Assembly: GCA_015680905.1 (NCBI GenBank) | Contig: CM027381.1 | Location: 50,906,501 to 50,970,500 of the forward strand | Length of the DNA: 64,000 nt | Origin: Coptis chinensis | Taxonomy: Eukaryota; Streptophyta; Magnoliopsida; Ranunculales; Ranunculaceae | Direction: 5' to 3' | Part shown: piece by piece, positions 44,822 to 57,953 of the stretch | Numbering within the stretch: position 1 is the stretch's first letter | Layout of the letters: the number at the start of each line of letters is the position of its first letter | Made by a program: the position numbers and the translations under genes | Notes under the pieces: model-generated | Told to the model about the DNA's origin: nothing | Database searches by the model: none | Seen by the model: only the letters and a program-made list of their open reading frames with translations

Positions 44822-44851
<30 letters not shown>
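44822..44851 (+). repeat. (CT)15 microsatellite in the SIN3-like 5'UTR
   Basis: An uninterrupted CT run sits in a CT-rich leader; GA/CT repeats near plant start sites can bind GAGA-type (BPC) factors. Confidence 0.9.
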
Positions 44852-44853
<2 letters not shown>

Positions 44854-45430
44854 TCTCTTCTCTAATCACCACAACTACTACACCATTACTTCAATCTGTT
44901 ACTTTCTATCTTTGCTTACTTGTTGGTTTGTGGTTTTGGACTTTTAGTTACTTACTTGATTGAAAAGAAGAATTTTAAAGTAAACGATCTTTGTTTACGT
45001 AAGTAATCTCATTCTATTTACAATTACTTTCGTTTTTGTTTCAACTTTGAAGTAATATATTCTAATCTAATCTAATCTAATCTAATCCAGTTTTATTTAT
45101 TTATTTATTGTGCTTGTTTGGTGTTTAGTGAGAAGGATTGTTGTTTGAAAGGTAACGATCTTCCTTTGTTGTTTTCATTCTAGTATAGTTCGATTTTTTA
45201 CTTTTGTAATTTGTTTGACTGTTTACTTGTAGGATTTGAACTTGTTAGAAATTTGAATATTCGTTGTTCGATTTTATTTATTTATTTTTTGGCAGGAATT
45301 GAAGTTGATGTAGTTAGATGAAACAGTTGATTTACCCCAGGTTAGATCTGTTGTTGATTTTTTTAAAAATATACTTCTTTTTTGTGTGTGTGTTTTTAGC
45401 GGTTATTGAGTTGAATTGTTTATTTTTTTT
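44852..45430 (+). other. Spliced 5'UTR of the SIN3-like gene (probable)
   Basis: A consensus donor GTAAGT at 44999 and acceptors TTTTTTGGCAG (ending 45295) and TTTTTAG (ending near 45399) suggest one or two introns in the leader. A short pentanucleotide repeat (TCTAA)n lies at about 45060-45085. Exact splicing cannot be fixed without transcripts. Confidence 0.5.
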
Positions 45431-48400
45431 ATGAAGTTTGATATGAAAAAGAGTAGAGAGGACATATACATGGGTTCTCAACTTAAACGACCTTCTACGT
45501 TTGCACGGGGCGAACCGTAAGTTATCTTAAACTCATTGGGAGTTGAATAGCATGTAATTAGTTTATTTTTATGTTGATTACAATTACAGTGTATTGCATT
45601 TGATTGTTTGGAATGTTGCGAGGATGTTTCGGTAGAGTGTTTTTCCAGCATTTAGGAATAGAGAAAATGTATTCATATTGGTGTCCATTACTTTTTTTTC
45701 TTCTATTTATTTGAGAAAGCATGCAATCTGTTTGCTACTAGTGCCTTAGTTTTGTTTCGGAAAAGTGAAATTTATATTATTGTTAATGAAGAAAAAAAAG
45801 TCAGGAGAGAAAAGAGAGAAAAAGAGGATATGGCCTTAGTTCACTCCAATATATATAGAAAAGAATAGGGCTTTACATGATAAAAAATTGCTAAAAAACC
45901 TCGGGAGATGTTCCTTAGAACTCTTAACAAGATGAATATTATTATATATATATTTTATTTTGTATGGAATGTTTACGGGTTTGGTCTGGGTTTATCTCTT
46001 GGCAGTTTTACTGAATTGACATTTCATATATTTTTCTGATAAATGAAGCTCTCGGCAACCCCAAACCATGGGAGACGGAGGTGCCCAAAAATTAACAACC
46101 ACTGATGCCCTAGCCTACCTCAAAGCTGTAAAGGACATATTTCAGGACAGAAGGGACAAATATGATGAATTTCTTGAAGTCATGAAGGATTTCAAGGCCC
46201 AAAGGTGAAAATTTACTTTATCACAAGTTGCTTTCTTGAAGGTTTACCTTCTATGGCCCCATGACGTCTCGATTGACTTAGTTGCTCAATTACCTTTTTA
46301 TTTTCTCTTTTGTTGTTTCAGAATTGATACCACAGGGGTTATAGCAAGGGTAAAAGATTTATTTAGAGGGCACCGTGACTTAATTTTGGGCTTCAATACC
46401 TTTTTGCCTAGAGGATATGAAATTACGCTATCCCATGAAGATGAGCACCCCCCTAAGAAGCCTGTTGAATTTGAGGAAGCTATCAACTTTGTAAACAAGA
46501 TAAAGGCAAGTCTCTATTCCTTTTAATTTATAAGAGGTTACTGCCAGTGTTGAAATCTTCCAATTAATTGTTGTTGTTGTTGTTTTTTTTTTCTCTCCCT
46601 GTGCCTGCAGACACGGTTTGAAAATGATGATCGTGTATACAAAGAATTTTTGGATATTTTGAATTTGTATCGAAAGGAGAGCAAGTCCATTACCGAGGTC
46701 TATCAAGAGGTCATGTGAAACTGTGTTCTTGTTGCTTCCTTTTTGTGTTTCTTTGACATCTTAGCATTTGTTCATCTCCAATTTTTCAGAGTGATTTCCT
46801 TGATCAAGCTTTTTTCCAGTACTAATGGTTAAAGTAGTGTATTATTGCAGGTTGCTATTTTGTTTCACACCCATCCTGACTTGCTTGAAGAGTTTACACA
46901 TTTCCTACCAGAAACTGGTCCTTTCCATCATGGGACACCTGCCAGAAACCCTCTTCCTCCACGCCGGGATGATAGGAGCTCTGCTCCTTCGTCACGTCCA
47001 ATGCATGGTGACAAGGTCATCTTTCTTTCCCCTTCTCTCTTTCATTTTTGCTTTCTTCTCAAGAAGTTTGTTATGGTTTTTTACTATGACTCAAGAAGCT
47101 TACTTTTGTTGATGTTCACTTTTATCCAGAAGGAACGCACTATGACATCCCGTGCTGACTGTGACCTTAGTGTTGATCGTGGTGAAACTGAGAATAAAAC
47201 ACTGATAAAATTGGAGGAGCAGCAGCGCAAGCGTGCTGAAAGAGATAAGGAGAGGAAGGATGATAAGGATCGGAGAGACCGTGATCAAGACGATAAAGAT
47301 CTGGAGTACGAAAACAATAGAGATTTTAACATGCAACGTCCTTCTCATAAGCGGAAGTCTGCCAGAAGGGATGAACACTCAATTTCTGAGCAATTACACC
47401 ATGGTGGGGAAAGCACTGTCAACTTTGGAACCATTTTGTCTCCATCATATGATGACAAAAATGGCTTGAAAAGTGAGTATGTTGTACGATTTGATATTAT
47501 TCGCACATAGATGAAGATTTTCCCTATGCATTTTGTGGTTGAGACAGACCGTAATATGTGATATTCATCTTATATTATCCTTTTGCATGATGTTTTCAAC
47601 CATGAATCTAGTGGCTCTTCATTTGATGGCAGATGTATACCAGCAAGAGTTTACGTTTTGTGAGAAAGTGAAGGAGAAGTTAGGCGATTCCGAATACTTC
47701 CGGCAGTTCTTGAATTGCTTACATATCTATAGCACAGAAATCATTACAAGAACTAACTTGCAAGTTTTGGTACGTCTTACATCTCCCGTGTTCTCAATTT
47801 CTTGTGTTTTTCCTGGCATGTTGTTTTTGTCAGGTTTTTAAACATGTCGGCATATGTATGTGTGGGCTAGTGCCAGCCCCTTCGCTCTCCCCCAGTGCCT
47901 ACACCTTTAAGTGAGTAGACTGGTTTTACCTTCACATTTGAAACAGGTCACAGGTGTAGGCTAGTATTAGTTATGATAGAATTTGTGTGCACATGTACAG
48001 AGCCACAGAGCCCATATATTGTTTCATAGTTGTTCCCTGTTGCTGTGTTTTGCATTTAGGTGGAGTATGTTTTTTGGGATAACCCATTGTCCATGGTCAC
48101 ACATTTTATGAGTATAGTAGCTTGTTCATTTTCTAAGTATATATGCGACATCCAGATTTACCACTGTTGAGGTCCATGGGGATCTTAATCACTTTGTTTT
48201 TCAAATACATTTTAAGTGTCCACGCCTACTTGCTTATGGGATCTTCTGACTTCGTCGTTGTTGTTCGTTCCAATTTGTGCTTCTTAGACTAGCTAAATGA
48301 ATTGTGCCTTAGAATTTCCTCCACCCAAGAGATTTTTATTGCTTAGATGCTGCCTAATACTGCGAATGCAGCAACTTATACTAGTGTTAGTATGAGGTTC

Positions 48401-51400
48401 CTTATTGATGTCAATACAGATATCATTATAGATGTATAGGGGAGATATGAGGACTAATGGTGCTCCTAGCTGTGGCGAAGTCATTAGGCTTTGTACCCTT
48501 GACTTTGATAGACCACCTTCACTAGTATCCACTACCAGATTGTATCCATTGGGCAGTGGTTACGAGTACAGGCTTCTGTTCAATATACGCAAGTATGTTG
48601 TGTCAGACTTTGTAAGGCAACAAAATGAAAGTACAAATTTAACGTACACACAAAGCAATATATGAGAAAATGCTTATAGTGGTGGTATTGTATTATTACT
48701 AAGTGACATTGACACAGATACGTGTGTCCGTAACCGACATAGATACGAAGTGTCTGACATGACGAAATATCAAAATTTGAGGTATATCACATACAATGTG
48801 TGCCTGTGTCTGTCTGACACAGACACGCGAACACATATCTGACACGGATTATTTTTGAAATATGGCGTGTCGAGGTAATATAGTTTTGTTATGATTCTTG
48901 TATTCACAAAAGTTCTTGGTCCTTCCAGATGCAGGACATACTTGGGAAGTATCCGGATCTTTTGAATGGTTTTAATGACTTTTTGACTCGTAGTGAGAAA
49001 ATAGGTAAGTATTTGGAGCTCAAATGATTTCTAAGCTTACATGTTGTATACTTCTAGTTTTTTCGTGAGGTCTAACTGAGATCTTTCCTGCAGATGGATT
49101 TCTTGCTGATGTAATGAGTAAAAGTACGTAAACACATCTTCATTATTCTCATGACGATAGTGGTTCCTTCTAGATACATTATCTGTCTTTTTTCTTGAGA
49201 AATTTGTCATTTTTGTCATATTATGTATTGATTAAAATTTGAGTATGATCTGTTTGAATGTTCATTTTCAAGCACTTCTTTTAGATGCGCCAATAGATCA
49301 ATTTTGAGTTGCATGAATTTGTCTATGAAGTTTATTAATTAAATTCTGATTTTGACAAACCCAGAATCCTTGTGGAGTGATGGAAGTCTACCTAAGTTGT
49401 TGAAGGAGGAGGATAGGGACAAAGACTGGGAGTATGAAAGAGCTGAAAAAGACAGAGACCGTGAAAGGGAGAGGGATAGAGAACGAGTTGACAAGAGTGC
49501 AGTTCCTGCAGGTCACAAGGTTCCATCTATAAACAGTAGCAAGCATATTCCTAAACCTATATCCGAGCTTGACCTTTCCAACTGTGAGCGCTGTACCCCG
49601 AGTTACCGGCTTCTGCCAGAGAACGTAATTAAACTTCACCGTAGTGCTCATTCACGTCCATAGTTGATGTCTTACTCGATTGCTTAATTGTATTGATTCT
49701 CTTCTATTTCTATAAATTTACAGTACCAGATGCCTACAGCAAGCCAGAGGTCAGAACTTGCTGCCCAAGTGCTAAATGATTGTTGGGTGTCAGTTACTTC
49801 AGGAAGTGAGGACTATTCTTTCAAACACATGAGGAAAAATCAATATGAAGAGAGCCTCTTTAGATGTGAAGATGATAGGTATGGAGCTTAAGATTTGTAT
49901 TTGAAGTTTTTTCTCGTGCCTGTGTGGGGTTGACTGTTTTACAAGACATGGAAGTGCAATATGCTCCATCCAATACACATGCACAAACATACACACAATT
50001 TTCCAAATTTTGACTTTTAGTGTTCACCTTGTGAACACGATGCAAGAAAGGGGAGGTCTGGACGAGGTCTGGACAATATTGAGTAGTACTGTCTGTATGA
50101 AACACCATGCTTTGATCACTTTTCACAATTGTGTTCTCTATGATGTATGATGTTCCTACCAACTTTTGTACATATGATCGTTCTATATATCATGTGTTTC
50201 CTAATAATGGTGTATCACAGTTCTAATACTAATAAAAAGAATGTTATAATATCTTATAATCCACATATCATGTATCAGGTTTGAGCTGGACATGTTGTTA
50301 GAGTCTGTCAAAGCGAGCACAAAGAGTGTAGAGGAATTGCTAGATAAAATAAAAGATAACACAGTTGATCTAGACAGTCCATTTCATATTGAGGACTATT
50401 TTTCTGGTATGTATACTAATGCCAAGGAGTGTTTTGACTCCATTTCATCAGTGTAATTGATCTGATTTTTTATATGTTCTTTCTAACTAGATTTGCTTTA
50501 TTTCTTACTTGTAGCTCTAAATATGAGATGCATAGAACGTATATATGGTGACCATGGAATGGATGTGATGGATGTCTTACGCAAGAACCCAGCTCTTGCT
50601 TTGCCTGTTATATTAACTCGTTTGAAGCAGAAACAAGAGGAGTGGTCAAGGTGTCATACGGATTTTAATAAGGTCTGGGCTGAGATCTATGCCAAGAATT
50701 ATCACAAGTCACTTGATCATCGTAGCTTCTACTTTAAGCAACAGGATGCAAAGAGCTTGAGTACGAAAGGTACATTAAATCTTAATTTGGACATGCCATT
50801 AAAATTAATAGTTAGCTGGCAATGGAAGTACATAAACCGGTTACCTTCTGGTTATAATTTAAATTAGGAACTTAGTCGACACAAACATATAGTATCCTTA
50901 GTCATCCCAATAGGACACCCCAACCCAAAAGTGTTCTTACACAAGGAATTAATCGTTGATTATTTTTAGATGTGATCTTTCCGTCATTGAGATCTTCCAT
51001 ACAAAAACCAGCTCATTGGAGTAAGTTTCAAAGGTGTTGCAAAACTGTGCCCCGTTAGATAAATCTAGAACTTGAACACGTCTTTTGACATTGTTATAAC
51101 TTATAAATGTTTCAGTGAGTTGATTTTGTGCGGTGGATAAACTCTGGCATTATGGTCTGCCCGGCTTCTTCATTTATTTTAGCTATCTACAATAACCATG
51201 TCAAAAGGGCTGATAGCTGTTGGGCATATTTCTGGTACTGAACTAGAAAGAGCATGTAGAAGTCAGAGAGCTGATATGATAGGCATCTTTGAGTTAATCC
51301 TTATTTGTTTAGAAGTTAATAGCGATTACCTAAGGTTTACATCCCCAATTGGAAGGGTATTTTTGAGTTGGTGGTGTAAACTTTACATCTTATGCTGTTG

Positions 51401-54400
51401 TAATCTTTACATCCCCCATTGGAGATTGCCCTAAGGTGTAAAGTTTTTTCACTTCTTTATCAAACACACCCTAAGTAACTATTTTGATTTTCGGAAACAT
51501 ACTTGGAAGTAGTCTTGGGTGTCACTGCTCCTTTAGTTTCCGCAATGGAAGATATTTGACAATTTTAAAGTTGTTGGTTGGTGATTAGCATACATAACTC
51601 TGTCTTCAATGGCTTTTCTACAAGCAACAACATATATTTTTCTTTCTTCTTTTCTTCATCTTTTACCCTCGCAAAGTGACAATGTGTGTATGGCACACAC
51701 ATTATTATTGTTTATACTGTTATCATACTTGTGTGAGCTTGAAAGGAACTTGCATGTATGTTTAGTGGGGACATTGAGTATTGCATATGTCAAACTAGAA
51801 GTATATTGGTGTATGGAATACCAAGTACGAACTCTTTTGCAGAAGGACAAGTTGATAATCCTGTATCCAGTTGAGTAGTTGAGTTGCATAGAAAAGGCTT
51901 CGAGGTGTAGTCTTATAGATGATCTAGGGAAACTTATATTGTAACTTTTGATACTGCATAATTAGATTTGAGAGGATCTAGAAATCCTTTTCTTGTAAGG
52001 CCTTTCTGGTTCGGACCCATTTGTTTCTTTGTTATATTTCATGGTATTTACACTTAATTGATTGTTTTATTACTTTTTCAGTGCAGCTGCTATATCTACT
52101 ATGCTAATATTACTTGGTGTGTTTTACGGTACAGCTTTATTGGCAGAGATCAAAGAAATCAATGAGAAGAAGCGTAAAGAGGATGATGTGCTTCTTGCCA
52201 TTGCTGCTGGGAACAGAAGACCTATAATTCCAAATCTCGAATATGTATACTGTGATCCAAATATTCATGAAGACTTGTATCAGCTCATAAAATTCTCATG
52301 TGGCGAGGTTTGCTCAACTTCAGAGCAATTGGATAAAGTTACGAAGATTTGGACAAACTGCTTGGAGCCGATTCTTGGGGTTCCCCAGCGGCCACAGGGT
52401 GCAGAGGATGGTGAAGATGTTGTAAAGGCTAATAATCAAGTTATTAAAAATCCGGTAGGAAGAAATGATGGACTAGGTGCGGAAGCTGCTATCACTAATA
52501 GGCCAAATACTTCAAGCAATGGGGATGGCAACATTCTATCTGAGCAAGAAGGTTCTTTCAGGGACAGGTTGGTAATTGGTAAAACAGCTAAGGAAAATGG
52601 CCATGACGCCGGTCGAAGTGCTCATAAGAGCCGTTCTTTATGCAGTACACCTCAGCGTGGTGATGCGCAGAATAATGTTTCCATGGCTGGTGATAGGTCT
52701 CGAGCTAGCAAAGAAGCTACATCTATTGAACGGCTAACTGATTCTAATGCTTCACCATCATTTAGAGAAGAACAAATTTATGGTGATGTTGACATTTCAT
52801 CAGGTTTGTATATTGACTTGAAATATATGCAGTTGCCCTCTTTACTTTGGGTGGGATTGATCATCCCTACATTCTCTTTCCTTTCCTGTAATCTGAATTA
52901 TGGTACTGAGGCTCTGTTTTGTTGCAAGGGCTTAGCACCAGACCCTCCAGAACTTGTCATGTGGTTGAGGCTCTGGAGCCCAGAGCTCATAATGAAGCTT
53001 TACTATCACAAGAGGTAAGTTTTCATTGCTTTATGGCTTGTTCTGTTATAGTTTCTTTTAGTCATTAGTGTGTCATTTACCTAAAGTTTAAAGCATTCCT
53101 GTCGCACTTTTGTCATAATCATGTGATATATTGCTGTTGGCATACCTCTATGAATTGCATTGAGAGAACATTTTGTAAGGAAAAACCACACAAAAGTTGA
53201 GGGAATCAGAGTAGTTTCATAATATGAGACATTACCTAAAGTTTCATAATATGAGACATTACTTAGGACCAAAACTTTTGTGCAACTAACATTTATTTGT
53301 TAAATTTTAAATTAAAACGTGTTGGATCATGAGGCTTATACATTATTGCCCTCCGAGTTGAGGGTTATGGCTGACAAATCTGAGTATGCCAGTGGCTTAC
53401 TCACTTCTTTGTATTTAAGTTGATCAAACCTTATGTTAGTGGGAAAAGGAAATATCATAGATCAATAAAGTTATGAAGATAAACATGTCAATCAACGGAT
53501 CAAGAAATGGTGGGCCACTTTGTAGGTTTCAATGATCTATCTATGTTGTTCTAACCTTGCATAGCACTGGTGAAGCATGATCAGTAATTAGATGTTTAAA
53601 ATTATATCTGGTCCAAAATTCAAATGTCTTAGCTTTTGAATTTCCCTATATTGATTTTAATGGTGAACTAGGATGTATACTTGCTTTTATTATTATTTAT
53701 TTGATCCATGAGTTGAGAGGGCATACATACAAACTCCATTAGTTTTTAGTTTTTATTGGGCATGGATAAGATGATTATCAATTAATGTCAAGTCTCAGTG
53801 GATTTCATTTTAGATAACTGCCCAGTTAGGATGTCATTATGCTTATAAAATTTGGTGGTATGCAGAATCCAATTTGTTTGTGAATTTCTATTATGTATAG
53901 GGTGGCAATAGTAGGAGGAAAGTTTTGACGGCAGAAGGAACCAGGAGTAGCAAATGTCAGGTAGAATCTGGAAGTAACTTGAAAAATGAAAGAGAGGAAG
54001 GTGAATTCTCACCCAATGGAGATATTGAAGGGGATAATTTTGCTGTCTGTCGAGATTCTGACATACTTGGTGATTCTAAAGCAAAGGATAGTGCTGTAAG
54101 CAGGCAATATCACGATACCCATGGAGTAGACATATGTGTTGAGGAAGCAAAAGAGAACAATGGAGAGGCTGATGATGAGGGTGAGGAGAGTGCTCAAAGA
54201 TCTACAGAGGATAGTGATAATGCTTCCGAGGCCGATGAAGATGTTTCAGGGAGCGAGTCTGGGGATGGTGAAGAGTGCTCACGTGAAGATCATGAGGAAG
54301 AGGAAGAAGATGCTGATCATGATGCTAAGGCTGAAAGTGAAGGTGAGGCTGAAGGGATGGCTGATGTAAATGATACTGAAGGCGATGGGATGCTATTGCC

Positions 54401-57400
54401 AAATCCAGAATGCGATTTAAATGCCATGAAGCCTCTTGCCAAACATGTTCCTCCAGCATTATCCGATAAGAAAACGGAAGAGTCTCGAATTTTTTATGGG
54501 AATGATTCCTTCTATGTTTTGTTTAGGCTTCATCAAGTAAGTTACTTTCTTATTAAGATCATAATTTAAACTACTCTTGAGTTTTTCTCAAAGCTGAATT
54601 GTATTATTGTTATATGATCTTTGGTCAGACACTTTATGAGAGATTACTGTGTGCAAAGATGAATTCATCTTATGCTGAAAGGAAATGGAGAACCTCCACA
54701 GATGTTAGCCGTTCCGACCTTTTTGGCAGGTTTGTTGGTTAACCTCGCCTATTTGATTCTTATTAACATATAAAAGTATGCACTAGATGCTGTACTGTGT
54801 TGCATATTTCATATATATTATGAAATGAGACATGTAATACTGATGTATTTTTATTAGTTGGGGTTTTTCTTGCAAGAAATGGTAGACAGGTTCATGCATG
54901 TGTTCTCTTCTCCCCTTCTCTATGACAAATGAATTGGGACGTTTGTTTCCGTGTGCAGATTTATGAGTGCTTTACACAACATACTTGATGGTTCGGCGGA
55001 CAATACAAAGTTTGAGGATGAGTGTAGAGCTATTATTGGAACTCAGTCGTATATGCTGTTTACTTTAGACAAGTTGATTTATAAAATTGTCAAACAGGTA
55101 ACATGTGACTCTTTTTCTTTTAGTTATTTGACAAGCACCGTTTTTTCTCCTTTCTGGTAATTAACTTTCGGTGATCAACTGCTCACTGCAGCTGCAAACT
55201 GTTGCAAGTGATGAAATGGACCATAAGCTTCTTCAACTTTATGCATATGAAAAGTCGAGGAGACTTGGGAGGATCGTTGATTTAGTATATCATGAAAATG
55301 CTCGTGTTCTTCTTCATGATGAAAACATCTACCGCTTTGAATGTGTAAGCCTCTCCCATTAGTAGTGGTATATGTAGTTTGTCTAGTTTGAAACCTCGTT
55401 TGAATTTCATTGTAAAAGAGGGAATCAGTAAATGGACATCAGTTTATGAATATGTGCATGATTGCAGGCATCCAATCCAACTCGTTTGTCTATCCAGCTT
55501 ATGGATTACGGCCATGAAAAGCTTGAAATAACTGCTGTATCCGTGGAGCCTACTTTTGCTGCTTATTTACACAATGACTTCTTATCGGTGACTCCCAACA
55601 GGAAGGAGATGCGTGGTGTTTTCCTGAAAAGGTTAACAAATGATAAATCAAGTGGTTAAAACTATTATCAGCTCTTAGTTTACTGTTTGTGGTTATTTGA
55701 CATTGAATTCTATTGCAGGAATAGAAGAAAATTTGCACGAGGGGATGAATTTTCTGATACATGCAAATCCATGGAAGGAGTTCAGATAGTCAATGGTTTG
55801 GAGTGCAAGATATCCTGCACCTCATCAAAGGTATTTAATGTGCCCATTACCCTTAATTTTTACTTTTACCTATGCAATAGTGCTACAGATTTTATTGGTG
55901 TCGCGTCACTACTCCAAAGAAGTTGGAATACAATCATATCCATGCAAATGCATCAAAATGCTAGGTTACATTGACACGGGCACGCGTGTCGGTGTCTGAC
56001 ATGGATATGGGGTGTCGGATACGGCGAGCAGTTGAAGATCGACACGGGGACACGGATAGGAATAATTAATTAATTTTTTAATAATTATAAATTTATTAAA
56101 TTAGATGGTCCATTTACACTTTTATGGTAGAGTAGAGTTTACCTGCCCATAAGTAGAGTTTTGAGTTTTGAACCACGTGTTCTTAAAAGAATTGTATGTG
56201 GGTTGTTTTTAAAAGAAGCTTGTTTGCAATGTTTAGTTACAGATATAAAACACGACCCATGTAAGAGAAGCCCAATAGGTTTCTTTGTATACAGGCCCAA
56301 GTTTTAGTCAAGAGTCACAACCCACCCCCTCAAATGCAAACCCTAGATCTGGTTTGCAGTTTCAACTCAGCCACCGCCACCTCAAGAGGAAGAAATGAGA
56401 ACGAAGCTAAAGCAGGAAAGTCGCACACCAATCTTCTTCTTTTTCTTCTTTCTTTACTTCTTGGTCACACCAATCTCATACCAATATTCTTCTTCTTCTC
56501 TCTTTGCCGTATTTTGCCGCTTTTAGTCGTGTCGACACACATATCCGTGTTGACACACATTTTTTTGAGAAAGTGCCGTGTCCATGTAACCTAGTCAAAA
56601 TGTAATACCTGAGCTGTACTAACCCAATGTTTTTCCTGGTCATATCAGTAAAGGCAGATCATATACTGGTTTGAGTGAAATAAATGATGGAGCTTAGTGA
56701 ATTACAAATGGGAATAAATGAGATGATACATTAAATACGCTATAATCTACCGATGAACAAGGAGGTTTATTAAGGAAAATGACTTGAGGCTAGATAAAGC
56801 TGCCTTGAGGAAAGTTGTTATATCTTGCTTAAGCACCAATACTCTTTAGAGATCCGATGAAGGCGATGCCTTCAGTAGAGTTTTGCTTGCCTACAAGCAC
56901 TGTAACATGTTCTTTATTTTTTCTGAATTTTGTGGACTTGAGTGGTCTATTTTGCAATGTTTCTTCGTGAGCATTTCAAAAATACAAATTTTGTCGAAAA
57001 CCTACATGCCGATCAGAAGTATGATATTTGAGTTTCGTATCTGTGACCTAGCAAAAAGAATGAAAAGTTTCAAACAAAAATGAGGTAGGAAAGTAGATGA
57101 GAGAGGGAAGCTTAGAAGTGGCTCCCTTCTCTCTATTACATCAGGACCAATACACAAATCTGTAGGAAGCACCCTTGTAAGTGTCTCCCTTCTCTCTCTA
57201 TTCATTTAGGTCTGTAGAAACCAATTTTTAGTTGTAACATGTATTTTTGCAGCTTTCTTTTATGCAACTCGATAAGTCACAAACCTCAATGATTTTATAC
57301 ATGTCTAAGTAATTTTTTCATATGTTATGAGTTTGATTTTATTTGTCTCGAGTTTTTCATTATTTTTAAGAAAATAAAATAAAAAAATAAATAAAATTGA

Positions 57401-57953
57401 GGCTTATGCATCGTAAGCCTTGGAGGCTTGCCTCGAGCCTCAAGGAGGCCTACCGCGGCTTTGAGGCTTAAAGGACTTTCTTTAAGCATTGGTTGTAGTT
57501 ATTTTCTACTTCTGATATGTTCTCGGTACATATTGCTAGTTCATTTTTTCCAGCTCTATTCTTGAATAAGTAGTATGCTTTTATTATTGGTTTGGTTTCA
57601 AATGTGCTTTGGTGTATTGGAAGTTTGGAACTGGGAGGTTTGAAGTACGGAACTATGTTTGTCTTTGAACTTTCACCCGTTGGAATGTTATTGTGAATTC
57701 TGATGTCATCCCACACTGGCTATTGAAATTCCCGCTTTACAAAGATAGCCTTCAAGAATTGTTGGATCAAACTAATACATCTGTCTTGGAATAACATATG
57801 ATGTGCATATGGCAGGTATCGTATGTTTTAGATACAGAAGATTTCTTGTTTCGCATGAGAAAGAAAAGGAGAGGCTTGCTTGAAGCTGGTGACCAGGCAA
57901 GTATAAACCGGTATAGAGTACAACGGTTTCACAGATTACTTACTGACTTGTGA
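45431..57953 (+). CDS. SIN3-like transcriptional co-repressor (SNL family), 22 coding exons, 1423 aa
   Basis: It is a nuclear scaffold that recruits histone deacetylases. Coding exons: 45431-45516, 46049-46204, 46322-46505, 46611-46709, 46851-47015, 47130-47472, 47633-47769, 48929-49004, 49094-49123, 49365-49624, 49724-49878, 50279-50406, 50515-50769, 52135-52803, 52929-53014, 53901-54536, 54629-54729, 54959-55097, 55192-55344, 55468-55631, 55719-55830, 57816-57953; all phases join without a stop. Three paired amphipathic helix domains: PAH1 about 42-110 ([14 protein letters not shown]), PAH2 about 120-190 ([20 protein letters not shown]), PAH3 about 345-415. The HDAC-interaction region starts about 490 ([20 protein letters not shown]). 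An acidic region lies at about 1030-1100 and the Sin3 C-terminal domain at about 1110-1423, ending [12 protein letters not shown]. Intron 3 (46506-46610) is GC-AG. The start could instead be the Met four codons on (45443), which matches family N-termini better. It looks intact. Confidence 0.95.
46506..46610 (+). other. GC-AG intron in the SIN3-like gene
   Basis: The exon ends ATAAAG and the intron begins GCAAGTCTC. The only placement that keeps the conserved reading NKIK-TRFENDD uses this GC donor with the acceptor CCTGCAG at 46610. AG|GCAAGT is the typical strong context of natural GC donors. Confidence 0.85.
48699..48883. mobile_element. Short MITE in intron 7 of the SIN3-like gene
   Basis: It starts CTAAGTGACATTGACAC and ends GTGTCGAGGTAATATAG, imperfect inverted ends. 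The flanking 8-mers are TATTATTA and TTTTGTTA (6 of 8 match). Its left 40 bases resemble the left end of the element at 55961, so both belong to one family; this copy is shorter and older. Confidence 0.6.
55961..56594. mobile_element. 634-bp hAT-like MITE in intron 21 of the SIN3-like gene
   Basis: The left end CTAGGTTACATTGACACGG and the right end, read inverted, CTAGGTTACATGGACACGG differ at one position. A perfect 8-bp target duplication TCAAAATG lies at 55953-55960 and 56595-56602, which points to hAT. The subterminal parts repeat GACACGG/GTGTCGG motifs. No transposase is encoded. The interior (56330-56500) has a CT-rich stretch with a short open frame of no recognisable family. Confidence 0.88.
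57379..57475. repeat. GAGGCTT/GCCTC-rich inverted motif cluster
   Basis: Within intron 21 a 95-bp cluster repeats GAGGCTT and GCCTC(G/A)A in both orientations, including the palindrome-rich GGAGGCTTGCCTCGAGCCTC. It may be a fragment of an unidentified short repeat. Confidence 0.5.

Noticed and set aside
47100-49651. Minus-strand frames opposite SIN3-like exons (for example 47100-47378 and 49388-49651)
   Set aside because: They are complements of exons that fit the SIN3 family in phase on the plus strand.
51198-51878. Open frames within intron 13 of the SIN3-like gene
   Set aside because: No homology; exon 13 joins exon 14 in phase across this region with family-conserved residues on both sides.
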